Shown here: one piece after another, positions 36,114 to 50,800 of the stretch
How the letters are laid out: each line of letters starts with the position of its first letter
Position numbering within the stretch: position 1 is the first letter of the stretch
Assembly (NCBI GenBank): GCA_007115705.1
Contig: QXEO01001033.1
Coordinates: 620,001 to 684,000, forward strand
DNA length: 64,000 nucleotides
Source: Dactylis glomerata
Taxonomy: Eukaryota > Streptophyta > Magnoliopsida > Poales > Poaceae
Direction of reading: 5' to 3'
Translations under genes and position numbers: made by a program
The notes under the pieces: model-generated
Told to the model about the DNA's origin: nothing
Databases searched by the model: none
Seen by the model: only the letters and a program-made list of their open reading frames with translations

Positions 36114-37360
36114 CAGACCACCGTGTTACCTAGGCGAGGATCGTGGAGATGGCACGCGCCTAGTATGCGGACGATGAGCCCGCCGGGTAGGCCCTCGCGT
36201 GGTTCACATACAACGTAGAGGAGACCGGTGCGTACGGAGCCACCCAAGACGCTGACGACAAGGAGCAGGCTAACCTCGATGTTGCGCGTGGCATGACGCA
36301 GATCCATGCCGACCTCTGCACCGAGCTGTGGGCCACTGTAGGGTGGTCCGTGCGGGCAGTGGCGCGGAGGTGCTGCACACGGATGGGCCCCCGGATGTGC
36401 GCCCGTCACCGAGCTGCTCGATGAGGTCGACGATGAGGACTCCGACTTGGATGACTTTGACAATGAGGAGGATGCCCCGGGCGTCACCGACGAGCAGCGG
36501 GCTCTGCTTGCCTCTTTTGAGACTGCCCATGGTCGTGGAACACCAAGCTCTCCGCCAGGTGCGGGACATGGCGTAGTGTGCCGCCCGTGCGGTATCCCAT
36601 CGGAGCAACCGAGCGGCAGCATGGCACAGCGACGAGGACGAGGACCACATGCAGCGGGTGGCGATGTCTGTGGTGCGTGAGCAGCACCAGCAGGTGGCCC
36701 GCGAGACGGCCGCGTTCCACGATACTTCCGTGGCAAGGGCGGCGGTAGACGTGCAGGAGGAGACGGTGACGAAAGCAGCCTGTGCGCAAGCCGCGTAAGC
36801 GAAGGCGGAGGAGGCTGTGCTACACATGCACTGGGCGAATACACTGATAGAAGGCCAGATGCGTTGTGCGGAGGAGGAGTCGCCCTGGGTGGCTCGCCAG
36901 AGGAAGCCGGTGAGCACCGCTGCCTCGCCACCTTGCATCGGCGCGAGATCTGTGAAGCCGGCGAGCAGGCAGTGGTGCTACTCGTTTCGGCGGTGGAGCC
37001 AATGTCGGTAGGTCTGATAGGAGAGGATCGCTCCTCTCCTATGTGTGCCCTCGCTAGCTGCTCGATCACCCTATGTGGGGAAGCAAACACTGTTGTGAGA
37101 TTCGTTGACCACCTAGGCACGACTCCTCTTTGTCGGCCAACGCCCTCTGCGCCTTCCTCCGACCATCTCGCCATCGATGAAATCCGAGCTCTAGCTAGAT
37201 TCGGCCTCCATGTGCTCGCCCAACCATCGGGTACAGCTCGAGGAAGGCAGCGATGGGAGGCCATGGGTGACCTCTTGAGTGCCTTCTTGGTCCCCTCACC
37301 TGGCTGCCATGGTCGAGCTCGCATGTACGAGCTCGGCAGACTACTGTGACGTGCTATTTA
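36114..37360. other. GC-rich degenerate coding-like stretch
   Basis: Between element 2 and the CACTA element. A plus-strand frame from ~36145 gives a protein-like segment (LAWFTYNVEETGAYGATQDA, then DLCTELW) but has early TAG codons and later frame breaks. Around 36420-36480 another plus frame is Asp/Glu-rich. I cannot name a family. The long minus-strand frames here look like GC-rich antisense shadows. It is probably the remnant of a gene or of a transposon's captured cargo. Confidence 0.4.
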
Positions 37361-37684
37361 CACTACTAGGAAAAAGGCTACCCGCAGCGCACCAAAATTG
37401 GTTGCCCGTAGCGCACATACGGTGCGCTGCGGGTACCACGCTGTTGGTATTTGATTACCCGTAGCGCATGGCCTGGTGTGCTACGGGTAATTTACTTACC
37501 CATAGCGCACCAGCCTATGCGTTGGGGGTAACGTGGTCTATGCACTGCGGGTATTTTTTTGAAATTCAAATTTTTTAGTTACTCGTGGCGCACTAGGTCC
37601 GTGCGCTACGGGTAATTTTTTCAAAAATTTTAAAAAGGCGCCACCGCCGACCGGCGGGGCAGCCGTGGTTGTCGTTAAAAGTCG

Positions 37685-37960
37685 CCGCTGGAGAGGAGCT
37701 CGTCAAAGAGGATGTCGTCAAAAAGGACATCGCATGGAAAATGGGAGGACGTCGCCGGAGAGGAACTCGTTGGGGAGGAGCTCACCGGAGAGGAGGTCGT
37801 TGGGGAGGAGCTCCGGGAAGGATCTCGCCTGAGAAAAGCTCATCGGAGAGAAGCTTGGCCGGAGAGGAGGTCATCGGGGAGTCATCGCAGAGAAGCTCTT
37901 ACGCGAGGAGGAGGTCGCCGAGGAGGTTACCAGAGAGGAGCTTGTCATGCTCATGCTCAT
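37685..37960. repeat. Degenerate minisatellite (GGAGAGGAGCTCGTCGGGGA-type)
   Basis: Irregular ~21-24-bp units rich in GGAGAGGAGCTC and GTCGGGGAGGAG. It runs up to the TG tract that the solo LTR entered. Frames here are by-products of the repeat. Confidence 0.7.
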
Positions 37961-37975
37961 GTGTGTGTGTGTGTG

Positions 37976-40375
<2,400 letters not shown>

Positions 40376-41346
40376 GAGAGGGAGAGGTAGAAGAGAGGTG
40401 GGTGAGATAAGAAGGAAGAAGTGTGTGTGAGAGAGAGGAGGTTAGATAAGGACAAAGAGAGAGGGATCCGCGTGACCTCCTCTCGGCCAAACAGAAGGCT
40501 CCGTTGAAGATGCCGCAGATGTGTGTTTGTTTGGAAACATCGTGAGCCATCAAATGTGCCTGTAGATTGGCACTTACACGTAGCGCACCACGGTGGGATG
40601 CGCTACGGCTAAGTGATGCCCTTTCATATATATTTTTTGCATCCAAAATTAAACATCTAAAAACTGAATCTTCCCTTTCGATTTTTGGGATTCTAAAAAT
40701 TATCGAAACGTCCAGAGATTGTTAAAATCGGATGTAACTTTTCGTATAGATACATTTTCATATAAACAACTTTTTAATCCGACTTCGTATGCAAAAGTTA
40801 TGGCCGTTGTACCGTGACATAAATTTTTTTGTAAAAAATATTAAAAATTAAGTTTATTATTTTTTCTAATAACTAGATTACAAAACATAACTAAATCTGA
40901 AATTTTGAATTTTTTCCAACTTTTTTATTATTTTCTTATATTTTCACAAGACTAAAAAGGCGTCCCACTGGGGGTGCCTGTGGGAAAAATTTTGGGTTGG
41001 GTTACCTGTAGTGCATGGGCATATTACACGTAGCGCATGGGACTCATACGCCGTGGGTAAGTACCAAAATTTGAAATATTTTGAATATTTTTCCGCTCAT
41101 CTTACTCGTAGCACAGCTAGACATGGTTCACTGCGGATAGTTGATATATTCGCGGTGCACGGTGCGCTACAGATAAATACCCACAGTGCACCACCTGTTA
41201 AATGCGCTACGGATAGCTCTACTACCTATAACTATTTTTCTAGTAACATTAGTTGTGACTTTATAAAAAAAATCAACTTGAATCGGGGCAGATTGATCGA
41301 ACATGGCTGATATTTGGCTAGAATTGGGACACCGCGGTGAAGTTTA

Positions 41347-41485
41347 GGACCTGTTCGGAACCTTTCCACTCCACCAACGTGCTCCTGGAGTGGAAGGATC
41401 TGTAGGCTATTTTCCCGGAGTGGCATAAAGCGAGCTCTGCACGCTCCCAGGATTTGAGCGAAGTGAAGAATATCCGAACGGGCTC
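41347..41485. mobile_element. Tourist-like MITE (139 bp), degraded
   Basis: Ends GGACCTGTTCGGA and (reverse) GAGCCCGTTCGGA are flanked by TTA and TTG, an imperfect 3-bp duplication. The interior has no coding frame. The assignment rests on the GTTCGG-type ends and 3-bp flank known for PIF/Harbinger MITEs. Confidence 0.6.
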
Positions 41486-42085
41486 TTGGTCGGATACGAG
41501 CGAGGACCAGCGTCGGTCCGGCGACCGTTAACCTGAAAATTCCCGCCAACCCATTGTGGGGTTTGAAGTTTACAGTAAAAGACCGTATGAAATTTGTATA
41601 ATGAGGCAGGTTCGACTTCTTTTGCAGTTCACTGTGCAAATGTGTACTGGCCGGCCAGTTGGTGAGAATTGGTATGGAAAAAAAAATTCTTCAAAAAAGC
41701 AATTTCGATTTTGTCTATTTTGTCGTAACGGTTAGAGATGCTCTAAGCTCGTTACCAAACTAACATTACAAAGGAATAACAAATCAGTTTGACAATTTGC
41801 ATATATACATCTTTTTTCAGTAATCAAGGCCGATATCGAACCCCAGCAAGTCGTATCTTTGGTGCATGAATCGTGCCTCGTGCTTGAATTTGGTCAAAGT
41901 ATACCTCGATCGTGACGCGTTCCACTTGAGAACAAAATATCCTTGCTTGTACAACGTATATATATTATCGCCTTCCTTTTCAAATGCTGTATGTTTTAGA
42001 AACTAATTTAGCATTTGTAAATTTTACTATATTTTAGATCGAAGGTTTTTTTTAGAAATCATGCCAAATTGATCCAAAAGGATGT
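41486..42085. other. Intergenic, nothing recognised
   Basis: No open frame of interest and no clear repeat ends. Confidence 0.5.
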
Positions 42086-42370
42086 TTACAGGACTGTTAC
42101 AGAATAGGGATTGGCTAACCAAATATGACGCCCAATATCAAATGAAAGAGCATGTTTGGCAAGATTATGAGCTTCAAAATTAGAAGCTCGGAATTCGTGG
42201 ACAAAGGAGCAGCTTTGAAAATGGATTGCTTGAGCTTTGACTTCATCAATGATCGCTGCGTATCTTCCTTTAGTCCCCTCTGCAATATCCGTGATGACTT
42301 CTTTGCAGTCCGATGCCACCACAATTTTGCGAAGGTTGAGATCCTCAGCAGATGCTATAGAACGAAGGTA
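42086..42370 (-). pseudogene. RNase H-like domain fragment (LINE-derived type)
   Basis: Minus-strand frame with SIASAEDLNLRKIVVASDCK followed by EVI-type and EFRASNFEAHNLAKHAL motifs. This is the C-terminal half of the plant RNase H family (RVT_3) usually found at the end of non-LTR retrotransposon polyproteins or as derived single-domain genes. The conserved Asp in VASDC is present, but the N-terminal half with the first catalytic residues is missing. It is therefore a relic ending at TAG near 42086. Confidence 0.75.
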
Positions 42371-42589
42371 GTACTATGTTGTAAATTACTGTGTAACATG
42401 GATCCAACACATCATCGGCCCATTAAGCATTCTGGTGCTTGTTTAGTTCATGCAACTTGTGGAGAGAACTTCAACCTTGCACCTGGAACACCTGATCGTG
42501 TCTAGTGGAAATGGACCTCATTAACTGAATATTCATCCACCTCTGCATTTACAGGATTTTCTTTGATGGGCTCGAGATGTTCCCTTGCG

Positions 42590-43060
42590 GTAAGACCATT
42601 TGGATGACCTGGGCACCTGCCAAATGCAAAATTCACATCTAGATTGTGATGCATGGCCACATTTGGACTGCAGATCGTATGAGGTGACGTGGCATGAACC
42701 CTGATCCAACCTGCCCGCTGTGTGCACAAGAACCATAAACGGCCGATCACATTGTCTTGGGATGCATCTTCGCAAGAGAGATCTGGCACAATCTGTTGCG
42801 GCGACGCAGCCTTCTTACCCACATTCCCGCAATTGACGCCAAGGTGATCGAGTGGTGGCCTGACAGTCGCAAACGCGTGCCCCGCCAACAGCGGAAAGGT
42901 TTCGACTCGCTTGTCCTCTTCGTCACCTAGATGTTGTAGAAGGAGCGCAACGCCTACATCTTCCAGCGATCGGCAGAAATAGTTCCAACCGTAACCAGCA
43001 GAATTATGGACAAGATAGGGCTTTGGAAGCTTTTCGGCGCTGTAGGGCTGAAGAAATCTA
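42590..43060 (+). pseudogene. Degenerate LINE reverse-transcriptase zinc-binding (zf-RVT) domain and tail
   Basis: A plus-strand translation with several stops shows the family signature in order: TWAPAKCKIHI, CPLCAQEP, ADHIVLGCIFAREIW, then WWPDSRKRVPRQQRKGFDSL and LWKERNAYIFQ. These match the zf-RVT region of plant L1-type elements. It is followed by a ~200-base 3' tail (43061-43235). It faces the opposite direction to the RNase H fragment at 42086-42370, so they are not one element. Confidence 0.75.
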
Positions 43061-43235
43061 GAGATAGTCTTATAGGTTTTAGGCGTTGTTTTCTGTTTCT
43101 CACTAGTCTAGGACTGCCCATCCTACTGACGCGATTGTGTAACCACGTCTCTAGGATGTCGGATCGCTGTAAACCGAACTCTGTTTTGTACTCATCTGAT
43201 ACAATCGCAAAGCTTTTGCGTGTTCGCAAATAAAT

Positions 43236-43739
43236 TGTCATGTAAATTCTAACAACCACAGATATACACGGATAAGTAAGAGGTTTTGGACCTCCACAGC
43301 TACGACAAACGGACAAGAAAGGAGACGAGGATCCATGTACGGACCCCAAACGATGACATTGCCATGTTGTAAAATATAATCTGTCACACTCGTGACGATT
43401 GACTTACATATACATGTATCATTTCCGCCGGATAAGTTGACTAAAAACACAGGGATACACGTATACGGCGTACGTTTAGGCAGCCCAGATTGATCATTTG
43501 TTGTTTAACTATATTAGTTAACCAATCATTCTATCCATCTTGTATTTTAAAAGTATGGCCGAATTCGAAGCAGGTATATGCAACACATGATCACACGAAT
43601 CGCAGTTTAATAATCGGCAGCATTTTGATAGTATATTGTGGCGCCGATAAGTTTGAGCGGGCGGCCGTGTGTCCCTCTGGGCTGAAACATAGCCAGGAGA
43701 AAAACGAAGGGGGGAATTAAAAAAAACTAACAAAACAGG
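43236..43739. other. Intergenic upstream of the kinase gene
   Basis: No supported gene. Short frames only. Confidence 0.5.
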
Positions 43740-43745
43740 CAAAGG

Positions 43746-43764
43746 CCACGTCACGTGGGCCCAC
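43746..43764 (+). promoter_or_regulatory. G-box / TCP-type motif cluster in the kinase promoter
   Basis: CACGTCACGTGGGCCCAC contains a perfect G-box CACGTG (43752-43757) and GGGCCCAC (43757-43764), about 420 bases before the start codon. These are binding-site types for bZIP/bHLH and TCP factors. Function is inferred from motif only. Confidence 0.5.
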
Positions 43765-44179
43765 GGAGCAGGTAGGGCCCGCACGTCAGCGAGAGCGGAC
43801 GTGTCGAACAGATGCGGCGGCGAGGCTCCTTTCTCTCCGGGCCAACCACCATTTCCGCCCGCCGCCCCTCGCTTTCTCGCCTGCCTTTCTTTTGCCCGCC
43901 ATTGATGGCCTTCTAGAAGCAGTGTACCTTTCCTTCTCTAGTGCTCATCGCTCCCGCTCGCTTTCTTGCTCGGTGGGAGGGAAAGTTCGAGAGGCCAGCG
44001 CACGAGCAGCGGGGAAAGGGAGACGCAAAGTTGGAGAGCCTTTCTACTCTGGAGCCTCCTGGAGCTTCGATTCGGCTGCTCTGCTCTGCTCTGTTCGCCG
44101 ATTTGGGTCCCTGCCGGGCTCGCCGTTCTCTTGCTCCGACGGTTGGGTTCGACGGCGGCCGGAGTGGTCGATCCGGTCC

Positions 44180-46740
44180 ATGGGGAACTGTTTTGGCGCC
44201 AAGATCAGCTCCGACAGCACCTCCTCTTCCCCCTCAGGTGCGTCATCTCCGCCCCCAGATTCTCGCAGTAATCTAAAAGAAATTGCATAATCGGAGCGCT
44301 AGCTTGAGCCCGTCGATTACGGGTCTTTTCCCCCCGAATCTAGGCCGGTTTCGATTCAGTTTTAACTTTGCTTCTGGTTGGCTAATCAGCAAATTCAGTT
44401 GTTGATCACAGACTTAATTACGACCGGCTCCAAGCGATTATTTTTGTGTGTGTACAAAATGCTTGGTCTTTCTTCCTCCGATTCATTTCTCAAGTAGGAC
44501 TTAATCCATCGTTAGTTTGTGCTAATTTTGTGCGTTGGACGTCTTCTCTTATTTCGGGTACCAGTATTTAATTAGGTTATGCTGATTCAGTTCCAATTTA
44601 ACTGGATTAACATAGACCACACTGTATTTCAATTGCTCTCAAACACCATTTCTTTTCTTGCGGGGAATCAAATACTCAATTTGTCTCCTAGCAAAGTTCA
44701 GTTTATGCTCCAGATAAATCTACCCTGAGCCTAGAGACTTCCTCTTGGACTCTTCCATAGGTGAAGATTAAACCTTTCCTTTAGAGCGTAGCTAGCAGAG
44801 GAAGCTTCCGATGTACTCAACGCTACAGTTTACTTTATATGACTTTTCTTTTCTTTTGATTCTGCCCAGTGTCCAGTTCATATTAGAGTCTTAGAAAGAG
44901 AGGAAACCTCGATCTTGCATGCTAATTTAGCGATGTTCTCTTCTTCAAAGTTATTGACTATCATATGTTGGATGTTCAATCTTCTTTCTCTAAGCCAAAT
45001 TAAAGAGGAAAAGTCATATTTTAGTCCGACCTAATTTATCCATGATGAACCTTTTTGCTGTTCACCGTTACGCAAGTCAGATAAGTGATGAGAAACAGCA
45101 ACTTAATTGTGCTAAAATGTGATTTAATCATGTCTGAGAGTCTTTTGTCGTGTGATGTTCAGGGACATCTTCCAAGTATGCTAGCAGGAATGGTGCAGCC
45201 TTGAGCAACTCCAACAGCTATGCCTCAGTGGCTTCAGTGCCGCGGAGCGAGGGCGAGATTCTGGAGTCAGCAAATGTCAAGGCCTTTACCTTCAACGAGC
45301 TGAGGACCGCCACAAGAAACTTCCGGCCAGACAGTGTGCTAGGGGAGGGAGGGTTTGGATCAGTCTTCAAGGGGTGGATTGATGAGAATACCCTCACACC
45401 GACTAAGCCAGGCACCGGGATGGTCATTGCTGTCAAGAAGCTTAACCAGGAAGGCTATCAGGGCCATAGGGAATGGCTGGTTAGTGACAATTTTGTTTGT
45501 TCGTAATGGGATTTCATGTTTATGTCACTATTAACTTGTATTTGACATCCTCTTTGTTTGGGGCACAGGCTGAAGTGAATTACCTTGGACAACTATCACA
45601 CCCAAATCTTGTAAAGCTCGTCGGGTACTGTGTCGAGGACGAACAACGGCTTCTCGTCTACGAGTTCATGCCCCGTGGGAGTTTAGAGAACCATCTTTTT
45701 AGGAGTAAGTGACTGGCCTTTTACTTTTCCTATTCACTAACTGTTATTTTCTTAGTTTTGAAGGATTGATGCTGAACTGTTACAACATTCAGGAAGTTCA
45801 CACTTCCAGCCACTCTCCTGGAATCTTCGGATGAAAATTGCCCATGGAGCGGCAAAAGGGCTTGCGTTTCTCCACAGCGACATGGCCAAAGTCATTTACC
45901 GCGATTTCAAAACCTCTAATATCCTCCTAGATGGGGTATGTATATGCACATCCATTAAGAATATTTTGCTTTATGTTTGTAAATTTTCTCAATCCGTAGA
46001 GCTGACAGTCACATAATTTCTTCTTCAGAACTATGATGCGAAGCTCTCAGATTTCGGCCTTGCGAAGGATGGGCCGACTGGTGACAAGAGCCATGTGTCC
46101 ACAAGGGTGATGGGGACATATGGCTATGCTGCACCAGAATACCTTGCAACAGGTAGGTTGGTCATTCCACTTTCGGAATCCTCATGTATGCAAGTATCTT
46201 GCTGAAAATCTAACCTCACCCACCAGAATTGTGAATTCGTTTGTCACTCCCGTCACGTCATCGATCATGACGCCGAACTTAACTAACTTCCCTGTATGCA
46301 TTTCATTAGGCCATCTTACCACTAAGAGTGACGTGTTCAGCTTTGGTGTGGTCCTCCTGGAGATGCTGTCGGGGCGGCGAGCGGTGGACAAGAACCGCCC
46401 GAACGGCGAGCACAACATGGTGGAGTGGGCGAGGCCATACCTGACGAGCAAGCGGCGCATCTTCCGCGTCCTGGATGCCCGGCTGGGCGGGCAGTACACC
46501 CTCGCCAGGGCCCAGAAGGCCGCGTCGCTGGCGCTGCAATGCCTGTCCGTCGATCCCAGGCACAGGCCGACCATGGAGCAGGTTGTCACGGTGCTGGAGC
46601 AACTCCATGACACCAAGGAGGAAGGGAACATCCCTCGCCCCCAGCTCCAGAAGAAGCTGAGCAGCAACCGGAGTTTGAGTGGCTCGAGATCGTCGTCAGT
46701 GAAGGGGAATAACAAGCCTACTCCGCTGAGACCGGCTTGA
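44180..46740 (+). CDS. Receptor-like cytoplasmic kinase, PBS1-like (RLCK subfamily VII), six exons, 402 aa
   Basis: Exons 44180-44237, 45163-45479, 45569-45704, 45793-45935, 46029-46152 and 46310-46740 join in phase with GT-AG borders and end at TGA. The start MGNCFGAK gives Gly2 and Cys4, the N-myristoylation and palmitoylation pattern that anchors such kinases to the plasma membrane. Kinase motifs: Gly-rich loop GEGGFGSV (80-87), Lys111 in AVKK, catalytic loop YRDFKTSN with Asp208, DFG at 226-228, activation segment STRVMGTYGYAAPE (242-255). The RD-type catalytic loop means activation-segment phosphorylation is likely required. The Ser/Lys-rich tail (about 370-402) is typical and variable. 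It probably acts downstream of receptor kinases in immune or growth signalling as known for PBL proteins; the exact orthologue cannot be set by eye. Intron 1 is 925 bp and a diverged copy of it lies at 56810-58255. Confidence 0.95.
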
Positions 46741-47866
46741 TCAGCCAACTGTCATAGCATGTTACTAGAGAGGTGTGCTGAGGAAGGAGGTGTAGGTTTC
46801 AGATCTGTGAATCTTTTGTGCTTGTATTTAGGGTTGTATCTGCAGCTTGTAGTATTGGCATGTGCAGCTTGTATCCAGTTTTAGCAGTCTTTGTGTATGT
46901 AGTTCTTTTTGTATATGCTTGGTGGCTCTCAATGCTGAGGTGCGGAGGTTTTATTTACAGCCTCCGATTTTTCTTTAGATGCATTCTGTTGTTAAATTCT
47001 TGAAGATGAGGATGAAGAATGTATATATCAAATGTGAATGAAAAATTATACTATTTAGCAAACCAGTTTATGATTTCAGTGGCTCAAGTCTTCTTGCCTA
47101 CGATGGGTATGTTGACCATTTCCTTCAGAGTAAATTGCATAGAAGTACAAAACTGACACAATTGCTGCTATTTTCACAGGTTGCTACCAAATCCATACCT
47201 GTTTGATCGCGTTTTGACAGCAAACCTGAGAGGCTCTTATAGCTCTAGTATAACATTTGCCATGTACTCATCCGTTCATCTCTGCTTGCTACCTTGTTCA
47301 TGCTACTAACAAAATTGGATGTTCAGATACCACGCTGACGAAGACGATGAAAATCAGTAGTTGTTTCATGCTATTTCGTTGGTGTTTTCTTTTCTTTTTA
47401 TTGTTTGCTTTTGAAATAAAAAAAACCTCGCAATGATGTCATCAGCACAATACCTCAAGTCCAACCTGTTTTGTTTCAGTTTTAAAAAAAAACCCTGTTT
47501 TGTTTCCATCTTTTTTCTCATAATGTTCCTTTCCCATTTGGCACTGAAGAAGTTACTCTAGATATTGATCATGGAGCTGGACATGAAAAGTTTACTCCAA
47601 AGGACGCTTAAGTTCCTTCCTATACTATGAAGTGGCCAAAAGGAAGAATACTATTTGCAATCGTCTATTCCTTTTTTTACTACTGCAATCGTATATTCCT
47701 TTTGATCGTCCTCTGTCTCTTGTTCTCTCCGGTGGCCACCAAGGTCTGAAGCGTTCGACTACAAAGATCCCATTTTGAAACCCACCGCCGCCGGCCGGAT
47801 CCTCAGCTTCCCCACCACGCCGCGGCGCGCCGCGCTCCACGGCGGCGTCCACTCCTGGTCCTCCTG
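46741..47866 (+). other. 3' UTR of the kinase gene and promoter of the F-box gene
   Basis: The kinase transcript probably ends near 47050 (AATGAAAAATTATAC). From there to 47866 no gene or clear transposon is seen. The last ~80 bases before the F-box ATG are GC-rich, as is common for grass 5' UTRs. Confidence 0.5.
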
Positions 47867-50800
47867 ATGGCCACGCCGCCAGCGCAGACCCTGCAGGAGA
47901 CTACCAGCGCCGCCGTCACGACCACCGTCGACTCCCTCAAGGACGACAACATCGAGGACATCCTGCTCCGCCTCCCGACGCCGGCGTCCCTCGCGCGCGC
48001 CGCGCTCTCCTCCCGCCGCTGGCGCCGCGTCGCCACGACCCCCGACTTCCTCCGCCGCCTCCGCGAGCGCCGCCCCACCCCGCCCGTCCTCGGCCTCTTC
48101 GTCGCCCAGCAGGACCTCGGCCAGCTCCCCGTCTTCCACCCGTCGCCCTCCGTCCGCGCCGACTCGGACCTCGCCGCCGCCGCGCGCGGGGGCGACTTCC
48201 TGCTCACGCGCCTCGACCACGGCCCGGCCTGGCGCCTCCGGGACTGCCGCCACGGCCGCCTCCTCCTCTGCGGAGGCGACTCCCTCTCCGTCTACGAACC
48301 CGTCTCCCACCGCCACGTCCCCGTGCGCCGCCCCTGCCCTGTGCCGGGAACGGAATACATGGCGGACTGCCTGCTCGGCAACCATATTGGGGAATCCTTC
48401 CGCGTCGTCAGCGTGCATCGAGATGGCACAAGGTTGCGAGCCATGGAGTACCGCTCCGGCACGCCGGAATGGCGCTGCCACCCGTGGGTGGACGGCATCG
48501 ATGTCGCCACGCTGCGCACGCCGGCGATGCCGGCTACCACGGCCGGGCTTTTGTTTTGGAGGCATGACCAGACCTCCTCGCTCGTTCTTGACACCAGGAC
48601 CATGGCGTTCTCCACGGTCCCTCTCCCAGCCCCACTAGCAGTCCTCCATCCACTACGGCTGCGGCCAGTATACGCCGTAGGGGATGCCGAGGCTGGTGCG
48701 TGTTGCCTTGCGGCCATTGTTGGCAGGACCACCTTGCAGGTGTGGCTACTCAAGGACAATGCGTGGGAGTTGGAGAGGCAAGGGCAGTTAGGCGACCTGA
48801 TCGGCATGAACCGGCGACTCCGTGTGCACATGGTGGCTGCCGGACTAGCTCTCGTTTGCTCTACCCATAGCAAGTATACTCACTTTGTCATTGATCTCAA
48901 GGATCTCAGCCTCAAGGATAAGTTTCTTTGTCCTCGTGCCATGGCTTACCCTTTCCAAATGCCATGGCCACCTGCCGGGTTGGTGGCTACTTATCCTTGC
49001 GCAGGTATGAGTGAGTTTGCACTTTCTTTGCTTTCAGCAGGATTATTGTTGGCCTTGCAGTCACACAGTCCAATCACCATACCATATGATATTTAATCAA
49101 ACTGAATTAGTAACTCTAGTGCTTCCTGATCAAAGTGAAGCAACACCACTTGACTCTAGCAACCATCGTGTCATGTGGGGTAAGAAGTTCCAGCGGAGGA
49201 GGAGGTCTGCCCCAGACCCACAGGTTCCAGCTCCAAGCCGCGATGCACCAGGAGTTTAGAGTTTAGATGGATACGTATTGCTTGCTTCCTTTTTTAATTA
49301 TTAGTGTCAGGTTTTGGAAAGTGGAAAGGTTTGTCCCGTAGAAGGTTTTCCTGCCACTTCCAAATAATTAGAGTTTCTTTCTTAGACTACAAGTTGTAAT
49401 TGGACTATATAAGTCCACCCCACGTTTGATTAATAAAGCAAGCAGAAAACAATCTATCTTCTCACCTCGTGCTCCTGCGCCCCGGCGCCTCCTCTCTCCT
49501 CCTTCTCCGATCATAGGTCGACGGGACTACCGCCCTCGTCCTCCAACCTCCCACAACTACAACCTCCGGTCTATTCCACCCCCAACACGTGACAACTTGG
49601 TATCAGATTCATCCTCGATCCCGGCGGCTTCCATGGCACCGCCGCTGCCCCTTCCGCAAACCCTAGAAGAGCTGGCCGCCAAGCAGCAGGAGGACCAGGA
49701 CGCCGTGATCGCCACCCTCAACAGCCTCTCCGAGGAGAATCAAACCGCGAGGGATGAACGCGCCGAGGACCGCGCCACCCTCAAGAACATTGCCGAGATG
49801 CTCCAAAAGCTCCAGGGCCAGCTCGCCGATACGACGCAGCAACAACGCGCGCAAAATCTGGCCATCCTCCGACTTGAAGGGCGGGGCGCGCCTCAACTTG
49901 GTGGCCTCGGGATCCTGCCGCCGCCTGCGGCTACATCACAAGCCGGGGACCGGGCCACGCTGTCGGATCCTTCCGAGCGTGCGCCGCGACTCTACAAAAT
50001 CGACTTTCCCCTATTTGACGGGGCAAGCGACCCACGGCCGTGGCTGACACGTTGCAACCTGTTCTTCCTCGGTCAACGGACGCAGGATTCTGATAAGACG
50101 TGGCTCGCCTCCTACCACCTCACCGACATCGCCGCCTTATGGTACGGCCACCTCGAGGCAAAACTAGGCCAGCGGCCCTCATGGGGAGAGTTTCAAACAC
50201 TCATCTCCAATCACTTTGGACCACCGACACGCGCAAACCCCTTTGGTGAGTTGATCTCGACACGCCGCTCCGGCACCGTGGCGGATTACACTAAGCGTTT
50301 CCTTGAGAATCTCTCTCGTGTTCGACCAATTGCCGACGCCGAGGAGCGTGATATCTTCACCAATAATTTGGGCGAGCCCATGAAAACTCAGGTCGAGATG
50401 TTGAAGCCTGCAACTCTGGAAGCTGCTATGGACTTGGCAATTTCATTTGAGCACCTCAACACCGTCACCGGAGCCACGGCCGCAGCTGCTCGGCCGAGCC
50501 GCCCAGTTCGGCCCCTGACCAGCCCTGCGACAGTACCAGGCTCCTCTGGCTCCGCACCAGCACTGGTATTCAAGAAGCTCACTCCGGCCGAGATGGACGA
50601 CCGGCGCGCTAAAGGGCTTTGCTTCAATTGTGATGAGCAGTTTGTTCGGGGCCATCGCTGCAAACGCCTTTTTTACATCCAGTCAGCCGACGATGAAGAT
50701 GAACCATTAGAGGAATTTCAGGAGGCTACAATCTCGCTTCTTGCTGTCACAGGAATTCCCACTAGCGACACCATGCAGGTCGCTCTTCGTATCGGGGATC

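Noticed and set aside
36104..37324. 406-codon minus-strand frame
   Set aside because: Pro/Arg/Ser-rich shadow typical of GC-rich DNA read backwards; it begins inside the LTR of element 2 and has no family motif, while the opposite strand shows better protein-like segments.
47759..48565. 268-codon minus-strand frame opposite the F-box exon
   Set aside because: Ala/Gly/Arg/Glu-rich antisense shadow of a GC-rich exon; the plus strand has a real F-box.
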